A stretch of DNA of 64,000 nt from an uncultured Dehalococcoidia bacterium (GCA_951812505.1 CATOSI010000001.1:248001-312000); one strand, 5' to 3'; counted from the stretch's first letter, positions 47,816 to 56,816 are shown. Notes: generated by a model from the sequence alone, not told the origin. Made by a program: numbers and translations.

Positions 47816-49087
47816 TCAGCGTGTGATCCCGTCTGTCTTCATACCGGAAATCTCTTCTTGGCTGTAGCCCATGGCTAGCAGGATTTCATCGGTGTGTTCC
47901 CCCAGCGCAGGGGACGCGGAAGTGGCTTCGAGCGGCGTTTCGCTCATGCCGATGATAGGGCCGACCATCTTCACGCGACCCGCCAGAGTGTGTTCGAGTT
48001 CGACACTAAGTCCGTTCGCCTCGACCTGCTCGTCCTCGAGCAACTCCTGTATATAGCGCACCGGGCCGGCGGGCACGCCTACACCGTCGAAAATATCAAG
48101 CCACTCCTGCACCGTTCTTTCACGGAACAGTTCCTCCGCCTCTTCGACGAGTTTCTCGGAGTAGGCAATCGTCCCTTCGTCGAATGGGTCGAATTCGGGA
48201 CTGAACCGGGGGTCGTCTATTCCCAGGACATCGGCTACCCGTTTCCTGAGTCGGTCACTCAGGCAGGCAACGGCCAGCGCGCCGTCACTGGCCTGATAGG
48301 TGCGGTAATATATGTTGCCGCCACGCCACGGTGAGACAATCTGAACGTACTGCTCGTGCATCTCTTCATAAGACGCACCCAATTCTCGCATCGCGTTCAA
48401 CACTGCCAGGAACTCCGCTCTTCGTTCTGCGTCGAAAGCGTCGATCTCCATAAAACTGCCTGTCTGAACGCCAAGCGCTGTGCCCAGTAGGGTGGTCTCC
48501 ACCTTCTGACCACGTCCTGTACGTTCTCTATGGAAGAGAGCGGCGCATACACCCCATGCTATGGCGATGCCGGTGGCAAAGTCAGCAACGGCCGTCGAAG
48601 TGATGAGCTGCGGAACGCCGTTCCTGATCTTTCCCTCGGCAGCCATTAGGCCGCTCATCGCTTGGATAATCAGGTCATACCCAGGACGATAGCTGTCAGG
48701 TCCGCTCCGTCCGAATGCCGTGTTGTCGCAGTAAATGATTCGTGGGTTGATGGAGGACAGCGTTTCGTAGTCTATGCCGAGTTTGTTCGGTACATCAGGA
48801 CGTGCGTTTATTACCACGACATCTATCTCAGGGATCATCCTGTGGATGATTTCGACCGCTTCGGGACTGGTTAGGTCGAGTGGAAGGCTGCGCTTCCCCC
48901 TGTTGAGGGACATATAGGTCTTGGACTCCCCAGGAATGAACTCGAGCGCGACGCGCCAGGGTTCACCCTCGACCGGCTCCACTTTGATTACGTCGGCTCC
49001 CATGTCGGCCAGCATCATACCTCCGAATGGTCCGGCGATTATCTGTGTAAACTCCAGAACCTTTATTCCTGCCAGTGGTCCTGCCAT
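47816..49087 (-). CDS. Family III CoA-transferase (CaiB/BaiF) relative lacking the catalytic Asp
   Basis: 423 residues from the ATG at 49087 (GAGG seven bases upstream). GIKVLEFTQIIAGPFGGMMLADMGADVIKVEP, SLNRGKRSLPLDL, YDLIIQAMSGLMA and ADFATGIAIAWGVCAALFHRE are canonical. The nucleophile is normally the Asp of a DxxL-type LLDTAL segment, but here it reads LLGTALGV, with Gly202. Unless this is a sequence error, acyl transfer by the usual enzyme-CoA thioester route is unlikely. Related enzymes move CoA between carboxylates. Confidence 0.88.
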   Translation of the reverse strand: MAGPLAGIKVLEFTQIIAGPFGGMMLADMGADVIKVEPVEGEPWRVALEFIPGESKTYMSLNRGKRSLPLDLTSPEAVEIIHRMIPEIDVVVINARPDVPNKLGIDYETLSSINPRIIYCDNTAFGRSGPDSYRPGYDLIIQAMSGLMAAEGKIRNGVPQLITSTAVADFATGIAIAWGVCAALFHRERTGRGQKVETTLLGTALGVQTGSFMEIDAFDAERRAEFLAVLNAMRELGASYEEMHEQYVQIVSPWRGGNIYYRTYQASDGALAVACLSDRLRKRVADVLGIDDPRFSPEFDPFDEGTIAYSEKLVEEAEELFRERTVQEWLDIFDGVGVPAGPVRYIQELLEDEQVEANGLSVELEHTLAGRVKMVGPIIGMSETPLEATSASPALGEHTDEILLAMGYSQEEISGMKTDGITR

Positions 49088-49614
49088 ATGATTTCCTCGT
49101 GTCTCCATGTTAATTGTATGTTACTCACTCGTATGCAAATCAGTCAACGAGTACAATTCGCCTGGAAGCCGTTGATCTTGATTTATGCCTTTCACATACA
49201 CAGAAGAGCTAAGTTACATTTATCGTAATTTCCTATGGCCTTACCAAGTAAAAGCCTCGTCGCCATTCAGTCGCCTCAATTTTATACTTGAACAAAATAT
49301 TTCTAACCAAAAGTCTCTAATTTTGCTCATTTTCGTCAATTTTCCACCTTGCGAACACTAAGGGCCGCAAAATTATAATTGAACGTGACTTGGTCGTCTC
49401 GTCTTTCGGGACTCGGGCTCCGACGAGCACCCTGATCATCGCTCGCAGTAATGCGTGGGGCATTTCCGCCAGCATGATTTCATAGGACACCTCTGTCAGG
49501 CCGACCCTGATCGGCAATCAATATTTCAGTCAGACCCTAGTATAAGTGCGCAACACAGTATCAGATTTTATTGGCAATCTGACAAGCTGGAGCGCACGGA
49601 GAGGAATTATAGAA
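49088..49614. other. AT-rich gap
   Basis: 527 bases. The stretch 49130-49400 is clearly more AT-rich than its surroundings. A minus-strand frame at 49317-49517 (66 codons) has no SD and no family match, so I do not call it a gene. TATAAG near 49540 could be a weak -10 box for the next gene. Otherwise nothing seen. Confidence 0.4.
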
Positions 49615-50040
49615 ATGGTCACTTCATCGGTGCCAAGCCCTGCAGTAAGAACACGCCCACACCAGGTGTGTCCACGATGTGAGGCAAGCTTAATCATGAC
49701 CTACAACGAGCCGGAGTGCATTCAGTGTGGGTTCGTGGACTACAAGTACGTGCCTCCCACTCCGATAAGCGCGAAGAACCTGATGAGTTCCGCGACAAGG
49801 TTCGTATTCAGGTATATAGGCGATTCGCCTAACCTCAAGGAGACGCTCGTTGACGTTCAACTGCGTCGGATCCGGAATCGAGTGGTCTATGCGGTAACCT
49901 GCCCCTTCTGCCAGTCGCAGATGGACCAGTCTTCGCTGAGCGGTAAACGCCGCGAAATTCGGGAGGAACGCTATAAATGCATTCAGGGACACAGGGTTTC
50001 ACTCATTCCGCGAAAGAGCGGAAGCATGGGGTGGAAATAA
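49615..50040 (+). CDS. Zinc-ribbon protein
   Basis: 141 residues from the ATG at 49615, which has GAGG about ten bases upstream. CPRC and CIQC (with 14 residues between) form one zinc ribbon near the N-terminus, and CPFC with a later C..H (YKCIQGH) may form a second. It ends in a basic segment. It has no other recognised domain. Nucleic-acid binding would be plausible but is not shown. Confidence 0.65.
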   Translation: MVTSSVPSPAVRTRPHQVCPRCEASLIMTYNEPECIQCGFVDYKYVPPTPISAKNLMSSATRFVFRYIGDSPNLKETLVDVQLRRIRNRVVYAVTCPFCQSQMDQSSLSGKRREIREERYKCIQGHRVSLIPRKSGSMGWK

Positions 50041-50070
50041 GCTCGGCAAGTTCTACTCAAGGTAACATCG

Positions 50071-50103
50071 AGGGCCGAAGGCGAAAATGCAGTCTTCGGC
50101 CCT
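50071..50103 (+). terminator. Terminator of the zinc-ribbon gene
   Basis: AGGGCCGAAG (50071-50080) pairs with CTTCGGCCCT (50094-50103), 10 bp, loop 13 bases; TTCAATTT follows. It lies 30 bases past the stop. Confidence 0.75.
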
Positions 50104-50211
50104 TTCAATTTGCCATCGCAGGACTCTGCTGTGTGAGAGTTGCTCATTACTGCAACTACCTTGTATCGTCCTGGTCCTGAGAGCCATGCAGCGTCGTGAA
50201 ACAAACATGAT

Positions 50212-50241
50212 TTGACAACGCCAAATGTATCGTCTTATAGT
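50212..50241 (+). promoter_or_regulatory. Predicted promoter of the small beta-rich protein gene
   Basis: A perfect TTGACA (50212-50217) and TATAGT (50236-50241) with an 18-base spacer. This gap (50041-50354) holds only this promoter and the terminator above. Confidence 0.6.
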
Positions 50242-50354
50242 CTGTCTTATGCTCAATTGATTACTTGTGCTGAAACATCTGATTTGCTTGAATGCAGGCT
50301 TGCACAAGGGCCGGAGCCACTGGATACAAGTCCAAGGTCGCGAGGTATGCGGGA

Positions 50355-50654
50355 ATGATTAAGGCGGGCACTAGGTATGTTACACCGACTGGGGCTGAAC
50401 TGATCGTCACTAAGGGCGGCGAAGGCGTATTGTCGGACGGTGAGGTTCACTTGCAGGAGAAGGGATCCGGAGCCGGGTTCGACAATGGATACGTACCGGG
50501 CGACGATGTTCAGACTGTCAACCTTGGCAGGCGCTACCAATCTCCCGACGGAGCCGTGACAGTACTGGTTACAAAGGCCGGGCAGTGCGACCTGAGATAC
50601 AACGGCGAGGCAATGGAAGTGCAGCAGCCCAGGAAACTGCCTTCGTCCGACTAG
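50355..50654 (+). CDS. Small protein with two internal repeats
   Basis: 99 residues from the ATG at 50355 (GAGG nine bases upstream; a start at 50292 is possible). The halves repeat: GTRYVTPTGAELIVTKGGEG (about 5-24) and GRRYQSPDGAVTVLVTKAGQ (about 57-76). Each unit looks like a beta hairpin pair with an RY-x-P-x-G motif, so the protein may form a small symmetric beta fold. No function known. It lies just before lipA on the other strand. Confidence 0.65.
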   Translation: MIKAGTRYVTPTGAELIVTKGGEGVLSDGEVHLQEKGSGAGFDNGYVPGDDVQTVNLGRRYQSPDGAVTVLVTKAGQCDLRYNGEAMEVQQPRKLPSSD

Positions 50655-50666
50655 AATCGGTGAGAT

Positions 50667-51557
50667 TCAGGCAGGCGTAAGAGTAAGCCCTCCGCGAGTT
50701 GCGGTCTCATGCTGTTCGTCGGCGTGGTACGAACTCCTCACAAGAGGACCTGAGGCTACATGGTGGAAGCCGAGCGCCTCGCCTTCCATTCGTAATTCAT
50801 CGAATTCCCCCGGGGTGTACCACTTGGTTACCGGAGCGTGCTTCTGTGACGGCCTGAGATACTGGCCTATCGTGAGCAGGTCGCAGTCCACCGATCTGAG
50901 GTCGCGCATCGTGTCAACCAACTCATCCCAGGTCTCTCCCAATCCGACCATCATTCCTGATTTTGTAACCGCCCCGGGCGACAGTTCCTTTACCCGTCTG
51001 AGTAATTCGAGCGACTGATCGTAGTCTCCCTTTGGTCGAACGCGCCTGAAGACTCTCCTTACGGTCTCGATGTTGTGATTCAATGTGTCGGGACCCGCAT
51101 CCATTGTGGACGCCAGCGCGTCCCAGTTGCCTTCGAAGTCGGGAATCAGCAACTCTACCTTGCATTCAGGGCTTCGGCTGCGAATCTGCCTGACGCACTG
51201 GGCGAAAATGAAAGCGCCGCCGTCGGGAAGGTCGTCCCTGTTCACCGATGTTATGACGACGTACCTGAGACCGAGCCGTTCGACAGTCTCCGCGAGTCGG
51301 ATCGGTTCCTGGAGGTCCAGGCCCTGCGGCAGTCCGGTCGTTACCGCGCAATAGGCGCAGGCGCGAGTGCATATGTCGCCCAGTATCATGAAAGTAGCGG
51401 TGCCGCGTTCCCAGCAGTCGCCGATGTTAGGGCATCGCGCTTCTTCGCAGACCGTATGAAGTTCCTCGGCCCTGAACTGCTCGCGCAGGCTCATATAGTT
51501 TGGTCCGCCCGGCATCGGGACCTTGAACCACTCCGGAAGGCGGCGCGTTACTGTCAT
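50667..51557 (-). CDS. lipA: Lipoyl synthase
   Basis: 296 residues, radical SAM enzyme that inserts two sulfurs into octanoyl groups of lipoyl domains. CEEARCPNIGDCW carries the auxiliary cluster Cys (CxxxxCxxxxxC), CTRACAYCAV the radical SAM CxxxCxxC, and HNIETVRRVFRRVRPKGDYDQSLELL is typical, ending with the RSSYHA segment that holds the family's conserved Ser. AGGGGG precedes the ATG. lipB is not nearby. Confidence 0.96.
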   Translation of the reverse strand: MTVTRRLPEWFKVPMPGGPNYMSLREQFRAEELHTVCEEARCPNIGDCWERGTATFMILGDICTRACAYCAVTTGLPQGLDLQEPIRLAETVERLGLRYVVITSVNRDDLPDGGAFIFAQCVRQIRSRSPECKVELLIPDFEGNWDALASTMDAGPDTLNHNIETVRRVFRRVRPKGDYDQSLELLRRVKELSPGAVTKSGMMVGLGETWDELVDTMRDLRSVDCDLLTIGQYLRPSQKHAPVTKWYTPGEFDELRMEGEALGFHHVASGPLVRSSYHADEQHETATRGGLTLTPA

Positions 51558-51745
51558 CCTGTACCCCCTCTGTCGCTGCCTAGATGATAGCAGATTCTAT
51601 GGTGCGTATCTCACTTCACAGGAGTCAGTATGCGCCTCTGTGCTATATTTTGTGAATCCGAAGATAGCGATAAATCAAACCAAAAGGGATGGCGGTCAAA
51701 TCGCAATTGGCGCGGAGTAGAAAGAAACGACAAAGGTTTGCGGAC

Positions 51746-52951
51746 ATGCCCGCTGAATTCGCCGAACTGGAGCTTGGCGAACTCGGCGAGCTCGGGGACA
51801 CCATTGCCGAATTCGAGGGGAGCCCCATAAACGTTGCCGGGGGTATCCCGGGTGAGCGAGCCGTCGTGAGAATTTACCGCTACAGACGGCGGCGCAAGGA
51901 CATCATATCCGGAATCGTATCCAGGGTCATCGAACCATCGCCACACCGCGTTGCGCCTAGATGCGGATATTGCGGCCCTTGTTCGGGATGCCAGTGGCAG
52001 CATATAGAATATCCTGTTCAGCTCCAATTCAAACGCGAGAAAATCGAGGGTTGCCTGGGCCACTACGACTCGCTCAGAGAGACGACGGTACTGCCCACGC
52101 TCCCAGCCCCCGATGAATACTACTATCGCAACCACGCCAGATTCACCGTCAGAATGGGCGGCCAACTGGGTTTCTCGAACCGGATTACGCGCAGATTCGT
52201 CAGGATCGAGCACTGTATGCTGATGGACCCCGTGATAAACGGAACGCTAACTGAGTTTCAGGACAGGTCGGCGGAAACCACGAATATGTCCCTGCGTGTG
52301 GGAGCCAACACCGGGGATCTACTTGTACAGCCCACTTTTCAGAATCCCGACATCCGTACTCCGTCGGGGCAGACCCACTACGTCGAAGATATGATGGGAC
52401 GCGAACTCAGGGTCGCATCCCCGTCCTTCTTCCAGGTCAATACTTCTCAGGCCGAAAACCTCATCCGACTGGTGCGCGACGGTTTAGAACTCGACGCGAG
52501 CGACGTCTTGGTTGACGCGTATGCCGGCGTCGGCGTGTTCGCCATACTCTTGTCGCCCTATGTAGCGCGAGCCATTGCTATAGAAGAGTCGGCGTCGGCA
52601 GTTCAGGATGGCAAATCAAACGCCGAAGGATTAAGAAATGTGGAGTTCGTTCAGCTAAAGACTGAGGAGGCGCTACTCAATCTGGAAGAGATATGCGAAC
52701 TCACAGAAGCGCCCGATGCGGTGATTCTGGATCCTCCGCGAACCGGCTGCCACCCCCAGGCAATCGAGTCGCTGCTCCGACTGAAACCCAGAAAGGTGGC
52801 ATACGTATCATGCGACCCGCCCTCTTTGGCACGCGATCTGGATGTGCTGGTAAAGGGCGGCTACGAAGCCGTCCGTGTACAGCCGGTGGATATGTTCCCG
52901 CAGACTTATCACGTGGAATCGGTAACGGTTCTTCACTTGAGGTCGGCGTAG
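51746..52951 (+). CDS. rlmD: RlmD-like 23S rRNA (uracil-5-)-methyltransferase (TrmA/RumA family)
   Basis: 401 residues from the ATG at 51746 (AAAGG nine bases upstream; the frame begins at 51689 with a basic 19-residue leader that might also be translated). A TRAM-like RNA-binding start is followed by CGYCGPCSGCQWQH, the 4Fe-4S site. Later DAYAGVGVFAILLSPYV (SAM), AVILDPPRTGCHPQAIESLL and YVSCDPPSLARDL contain the conserved Asp-Pro-Pro and catalytic Cys regions. It methylates a uridine in 23S rRNA; which one is not certain. Confidence 0.9.
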   Translation: MPAEFAELELGELGELGDTIAEFEGSPINVAGGIPGERAVVRIYRYRRRRKDIISGIVSRVIEPSPHRVAPRCGYCGPCSGCQWQHIEYPVQLQFKREKIEGCLGHYDSLRETTVLPTLPAPDEYYYRNHARFTVRMGGQLGFSNRITRRFVRIEHCMLMDPVINGTLTEFQDRSAETTNMSLRVGANTGDLLVQPTFQNPDIRTPSGQTHYVEDMMGRELRVASPSFFQVNTSQAENLIRLVRDGLELDASDVLVDAYAGVGVFAILLSPYVARAIAIEESASAVQDGKSNAEGLRNVEFVQLKTEEALLNLEEICELTEAPDAVILDPPRTGCHPQAIESLLRLKPRKVAYVSCDPPSLARDLDVLVKGGYEAVRVQPVDMFPQTYHVESVTVLHLRSA

Positions 52952-52978
52952 AACTCATAGCGACCCACACAGTAGAAA

Positions 52979-53653
52979 GTGAATAGTTTGTCGGACTGCA
53001 GCAAAATCTCACTCCTCTCCTCCTCGCCGAGAAGACGGGAGCTTATCAAGGCTCTGCTGAACCCGGTTTCGATTTCAGGCTCACGCGGTGAAGAACCCAG
53101 GCCTGAGAGAAACGAAACGCCTGAGGAATATGTGGTTAGGTCCGCATTGGCGAAGCTGGGTCAGGGAAACTGGTCCGCGGATGACGGCTGGCTGGTGAGC
53201 GCAGACACAGTTGTAGCGCTGGACGATGAGATTCTTGGCAAGCCGGCTTCGGGCGAAGAGGCGCGAGATATGCTCACTCGACTCAGGAATCGTCGGCACC
53301 AGGTGGTCACGGGGATCGTGGTGTTGCATGCTGTGTCCGGTCGGCTGCGCGCCGAAGTGGGAACTTCGGACATCTACACGCGTGACTACTCCGACGAGGA
53401 CATCGAGACATACATAGCGCGGGGTGAGCCGTTCGACAAGGCCGGCGCCTACGCCGTTCAGGACGATGAATTTAACCCCGTAACGCGAGTGGAGGGATGC
53501 TACCTGAACGTGGTCGGCCTGCCTCTGTGCCAACTTGTCGGATCGCTCGAGATTCTGGGCGCGAAGCCCAAATTGCGCCCTTTCAGCCAAATCCCTTACC
53601 ATGACAGGTGTAGCGACTGTCGTTTGCGAAGCGTGCTGGAGAGTGAATCGTGA
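52979..53653 (+). CDS. maf: Maf family nucleoside triphosphate pyrophosphatase
   Basis: 224 residues. SLLSSSPRRRELIKAL is the Maf loop, SADTVVALDDEILGKP holds the catalytic Asp, ARDMLTRLRNRRHQVVTGIVV and GEPFDKAGAYAVQD are conserved. Maf hydrolyses dTTP, UTP or modified nucleotides. GTG start assumed. The stop overlaps the next gene's GTG (GTGA), giving a tight maf-tatA/B-tatC operon. Confidence 0.92.
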   Translation: MNSLSDCSKISLLSSSPRRRELIKALLNPVSISGSRGEEPRPERNETPEEYVVRSALAKLGQGNWSADDGWLVSADTVVALDDEILGKPASGEEARDMLTRLRNRRHQVVTGIVVLHAVSGRLRAEVGTSDIYTRDYSDEDIETYIARGEPFDKAGAYAVQDDEFNPVTRVEGCYLNVVGLPLCQLVGSLEILGAKPKLRPFSQIPYHDRCSDCRLRSVLESES

Positions 53654-54018
53654 GCATCCTGGGGATGGGGCCTCTGGAAATCCTCGTGGTGGCGCTTATC
53701 GCCTTCATCGTGCTTGGCCCGGACCGCATGGTTGACGCGGCGCGCTTCCTGGGGCGCATGGTAGGTGAGGGGCGAAGGCTGGCCTCCGAGATGCCGAGAG
53801 TCGTCGTAGAGGATGACGACATCAAGGTAGTCAACGCGGGCGAGACTATCAGTATGACTCGCGGCGTAGATCGGAGGCCCGACGAGGCGGCTGGTGACGG
53901 TCCGCAAACCGAGGACAAGTCGGAAGTGGACGGCCCGATTTCGTTTACGCCGGCATCCGAGGCAGCCTCGCAGAACTCGGATACGGACCAATCACCGGAG
54001 CGGGAAAATACTCCATGA
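53650..54018 (+). CDS. TatA/TatB-like translocase subunit
   Basis: 122 residues. MGPLEILVVALIAFIVLGPDRM is the GPxE-type N-terminus with one membrane helix, followed by the amphipathic helix VDAARFLGRMVGEGRR and a long acidic tail (about 50-122). Position beside tatC and tail length suit TatB, which binds signal peptides. Linked by overlaps on both sides (GTGA and ATGA). Confidence 0.85.
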   Translation: MSILGMGPLEILVVALIAFIVLGPDRMVDAARFLGRMVGEGRRLASEMPRVVVEDDDIKVVNAGETISMTRGVDRRPDEAAGDGPQTEDKSEVDGPISFTPASEAASQNSDTDQSPERENTP

Positions 54019-54776
54019 ATGACGAGCCGCTTCCCCTCAAATCGCATCTGCTGGAACTTCGTCGCAGGTTGATGTACTCGGCGATCTCAGTGGCGGCAAC
54101 CACTGCGATAGCTTTCGTCTTCCACCGGCAGATACTAAAATTCCTGATGGGTCCGGCAAAGCAATTCGAGGAAATTCCCACCGGGGGGCCGGTATATACC
54201 ACGATGACCGAGTTCATCAGCGTCGCGTTCAAGACCTCGCTGCTTGTGGGGTTGTTCGTGTCGCTTCCATTCGTGCTGTACCAGATGGTGAGATTCGTCG
54301 CGCCGGGCCTTAACAAAACGGAGCGCAGATACCTCTACATACTGATGCCCGCCACGCTGCTGGCGTTCATGGCGGGCGCGGCCTTCGGATACTATGTCAT
54401 GTTCCCCCCGATGATCAGATTCCTGCTGAACTTTGGGGGCGACATAGCTATTCCCATGATCAGGATAGGCAACTACATCAACCTTATCCTGACGCTAACA
54501 TTCTGGCTGGGCATCATATTCGAGATGCCGGTGGTGATCTTCTTCCTGGCGAAGATAGGACTGGTATCATCAGAATTCCTGGGAAAGCAGCGCAGGTACG
54601 CCATCGTCGTCGCATTCATCTTGGGCGCCATAATCACCCCGACTTTCGACCCTATCAACCAGAGTATGGTTGCCATTCCGATAATCGTGCTGTACGAGTT
54701 GAGCATCTGGCTGGCCAAGCTGGCGGCCCGGGGACGCAGGCCGCGAGCCGTTGGCGCGGAGCAGGCAAGCCAATAA
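54015..54776 (+). CDS. tatC: Twin-arginine translocase subunit TatC
   Basis: 253 residues with six membrane helices. PLKSHLLELRRRLMYS is the N-terminal signature, then FVAPGLNKTERRYLY and the helical pieces AFMAGAAFGYYVMFPP, RIGNYINLILTLTFWLGIIFEMPV and FILGAIITPTFDPINQSMVAIPIIVLYELSIW. With TatA/B it exports folded proteins with twin-arginine signals. Starts within the stop of the TatA/B-like gene. Confidence 0.97.
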   Translation: MNDEPLPLKSHLLELRRRLMYSAISVAATTAIAFVFHRQILKFLMGPAKQFEEIPTGGPVYTTMTEFISVAFKTSLLVGLFVSLPFVLYQMVRFVAPGLNKTERRYLYILMPATLLAFMAGAAFGYYVMFPPMIRFLLNFGGDIAIPMIRIGNYINLILTLTFWLGIIFEMPVVIFFLAKIGLVSSEFLGKQRRYAIVVAFILGAIITPTFDPINQSMVAIPIIVLYELSIWLAKLAARGRRPRAVGAEQASQ

Positions 54777-54781
54777 AAAGA

Positions 54782-54800
54782 GCCGCCCTTGGCGGGCGGC
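54782..54800 (-). terminator. Terminator between tatC and tatA
   Basis: GCCGCCC (54782-54788) pairs with GGGCGGC (54794-54800). On the minus strand TTTTTATT follows, so it serves tatA. It lies five bases past the tatC stop and may act both ways. Confidence 0.8.
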
Positions 54801-54827
54801 CCTCCATTCATTCGTACAGGTCTCAGG

Positions 54828-55025
54828 CTAGGTGGTCGTCTTGCCCTCTTTGTTGTCCTTGGATACCGAGGCTTGTTCCTGCGTCTCGTCCATCGAGGAC
54901 TTTCGGAACTCGCGGATAGATTTGCCCAAAGCTCCGCCTATGTCGCTGAGCTTGCCCACCCCGAAGATCAGCATCACTATGACCAGGACGATTACCAGTT
55001 CCAATGGCCCAATGCCGAAAGGCAT
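54828..55025 (-). CDS. tatA: Twin-arginine translocase subunit TatA
   Basis: 65 residues. FGIGPLELVIVLVIVMLIFGVGKLSDIGGALGKSIREFRKS has the transmembrane helix, the FG hinge and the amphipathic helix of TatA. The tail is short and charged. AAGGAG stands seven bases before the ATG. Encoded on the opposite strand to tatC, so it is not in the tatC operon. Confidence 0.96.
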   Translation of the reverse strand: MPFGIGPLELVIVLVIVMLIFGVGKLSDIGGALGKSIREFRKSSMDETQEQASVSKDNKEGKTTT

Positions 55026-55106
55026 CTCTGAACTCCTTACGCTAGTGGCTTTGATACATCATAGCGATGGCTCATAGCGTGGTCAATGCTTCGCAACCTG
55101 TGGCCA

Positions 55107-55223
55107 GGCCTGTGCAAGGTCGGCGTTACTGTCGTTACGTCTGCAACCGCGCACTGGATTCCCGCCTTCGCGGGAATGACTAGACATGGCTCGGAATCCC
55201 GTAATCGGGACTTTGCACAAGCC
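55107..55223. repeat. MITE-like element carrying the hairpin repeat
   Basis: GGCCTGTGCAAGGTC (55107-55121) and GACTTTGCACAAGCC (55209-55223) are inverted copies with 13 of 15 matches. Inside are the hairpin-repeat copy (55153-55185) and a small stem TCCCG-TAAT-CGGGA (55196-55209). Size 117 bp, no coding capacity. Confidence 0.6.
55153..55185 (+). repeat. Hairpin repeat, copy 3
   Basis: ATTCCCGCCTTCGCGGGAAT core (7-8 bp stem, four-base loop) preceded by CTGG and followed by GACTAGAC; same family as 38167, 44028 and 59527. Confidence 0.8.
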
Positions 55224-55296
55224 CCGAACCTGTGGTCATCACCTTCTTGGATTTCGTAGATCCGTGTTTGAACTCTCAATTGACTTCAGTTCGCTG

Positions 55297-56703
55297 CTAC
55301 TCTCCTGGGTCGTCGGACAATCTGACTTGTGTTTCAGGATTGAATGCATACCAGGCGAACCAGAAGTGATTGTCATGTGGAATTGGTGTTAGCGCACTTC
55401 CTTCAAGCGGCCCACTTGTCGCCGTCCCGAAGATGTTCCACGTTGATCCCGTCTGTTCGTCCACAACAACACCGTCGTTAGCGTAGAAAGTTAGGCTAAT
55501 GCCATTCAGATTGCGATCATAGACACTTGCTGAACCTACCACCGGATTGCTTGTCCCAAACATCCCAAGGAAAGGCGACATTGTGTCAGGTGCGTAGAAG
55601 ATCGTGATGTCCCTGCCTTCGATTGTGTCGTTTACCACAGGCGACGTTTCGAATAGCATGAACGGGTATGCGGCAGCTGTGTCTCCGAATGTCAGCCCGA
55701 CGATTCGCTCCGTGGGCCGCAGTCTGTCGTCCAACTCTCCTACGAACATGAATGGGCGACTGTCAGCAGAGTCGTAGCCGGGGTACGGAGGACGTCCATA
55801 ATTGCGGGAATAACCTGTTTCTCTTGAAAGAACACTGCCCTTGGGAAATGCCTGCTTAAAGTCCTGCCAAGACACCAGCCGGGCAGGCAGAAATTCGAGC
55901 CTGGCGCCTGTGAATTCTCCGACGATGGCCTCCCCGGTTATCTGCTGCCACCAGGACTCTGTCTGTCTGTCCCACATGACCATGTCGCTGTGACGCAAGT
56001 ACCCTGTTGTCCCGAAGTCGAGGAGTCGTCTTTCTTCTCCCACTTCGCGGTCGAACACGATGGCGGTGTTGCAGAGTGGGCAGTAGGTGACAGCGATTGG
56101 ATTCCCTCCTAGTTCGTCGTTCACAATTTCGTGCCAGATCAGGATTGCCAGGGGATAGGCCCGAGACTCACCTCCCAGCTCGACGCTCACAACGGGTTCG
56201 TGATCCGTCATGTAGGAAGAGGCTTCCGATACCGTCTCGAACACCGGGTGATCAATTGGCGTGATGCCGTCCCTGGGGGGGCCACCTCGCTTGATTTCGG
56301 AATATGGAACTGAGGACTTCGTGAAGTCAGTCTTCCATCCGATGTATCTCATCTCCAGCGTTGCGTCCTCCCACGTTGTGGTTACAGTGAACGGAGGTCG
56401 CGGAGTAGCGGACGGTGAGAGTTCTGGCAGAGTTGGAGCAGTAGTTGGAGACTGGCTAGTCGGGCTTGGCACGGGAGTGGGCGACGGTGATTGAGTGCGC
56501 TGTACTCCGGTAGTCGTTCGTGTAGGTTCAGGCGTATGCGTGGGAGGAGGGACAGTGACTACAGACACGGTCTCTTCCGCCGGTTGCGCCGATGAAGGAC
56601 TCTCCCGGCCACCGCATACCGCAATGCTGTATCCCGACATGAATAGGGCAATTATTAGTACAGTCTGAGTAAGTCGTGTGTGAGGGAAATGGTCTGGGAG
56701 CAT
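55297..56703 (-). CDS. DUF3179 domain lipoprotein
   Basis: 468 residues. The N-terminus has a hydrophobic signal with a lipobox-like SIAVC (Cys30), then a Thr/Pro/Ser-rich spacer to about residue 105. The DUF3179 domain follows: YPLAILIWHEIVNDELGG, VTYCPLCNTAIVFDRE, GTTGYLRHSDMVMWDRQTESWWQQITGEAIVGEFTG and FVGELDDRLRPTERIVGL. The CPLC pair and many acidic residues suggest metal or redox chemistry, but the function of DUF3179 is unknown. Exported, likely anchored outside. Confidence 0.85.
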   Translation of the reverse strand: MLPDHFPHTRLTQTVLIIALFMSGYSIAVCGGRESPSSAQPAEETVSVVTVPPPTHTPEPTRTTTGVQRTQSPSPTPVPSPTSQSPTTAPTLPELSPSATPRPPFTVTTTWEDATLEMRYIGWKTDFTKSSVPYSEIKRGGPPRDGITPIDHPVFETVSEASSYMTDHEPVVSVELGGESRAYPLAILIWHEIVNDELGGNPIAVTYCPLCNTAIVFDREVGEERRLLDFGTTGYLRHSDMVMWDRQTESWWQQITGEAIVGEFTGARLEFLPARLVSWQDFKQAFPKGSVLSRETGYSRNYGRPPYPGYDSADSRPFMFVGELDDRLRPTERIVGLTFGDTAAAYPFMLFETSPVVNDTIEGRDITIFYAPDTMSPFLGMFGTSNPVVGSASVYDRNLNGISLTFYANDGVVVDEQTGSTWNIFGTATSGPLEGSALTPIPHDNHFWFAWYAFNPETQVRLSDDPGE

Positions 56704-56810
56704 GGTTTACGCCGCTATTGTATCATTAAAGGTAGTAATGCTGTGGACGGGTAAGAAACACCCGATGTTACTGACTGTCTCCGTCATAACCATTCTGTCC
56801 CAAATCGCGT

Positions 56811-56816
56811 TATAAT
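56811..56816 (+). promoter_or_regulatory. -10 box upstream of the HtrA-like gene
   Basis: A perfect TATAAT about 44 bases before the GTG start. No good -35 is present at 16-19 bases, so the call is tentative. Confidence 0.4.

Noticed and set aside
49317..49517. 66-codon minus-strand frame in the AT-rich gap
   Set aside because: No ribosome-binding site, no family match and a change of base composition across the frame.
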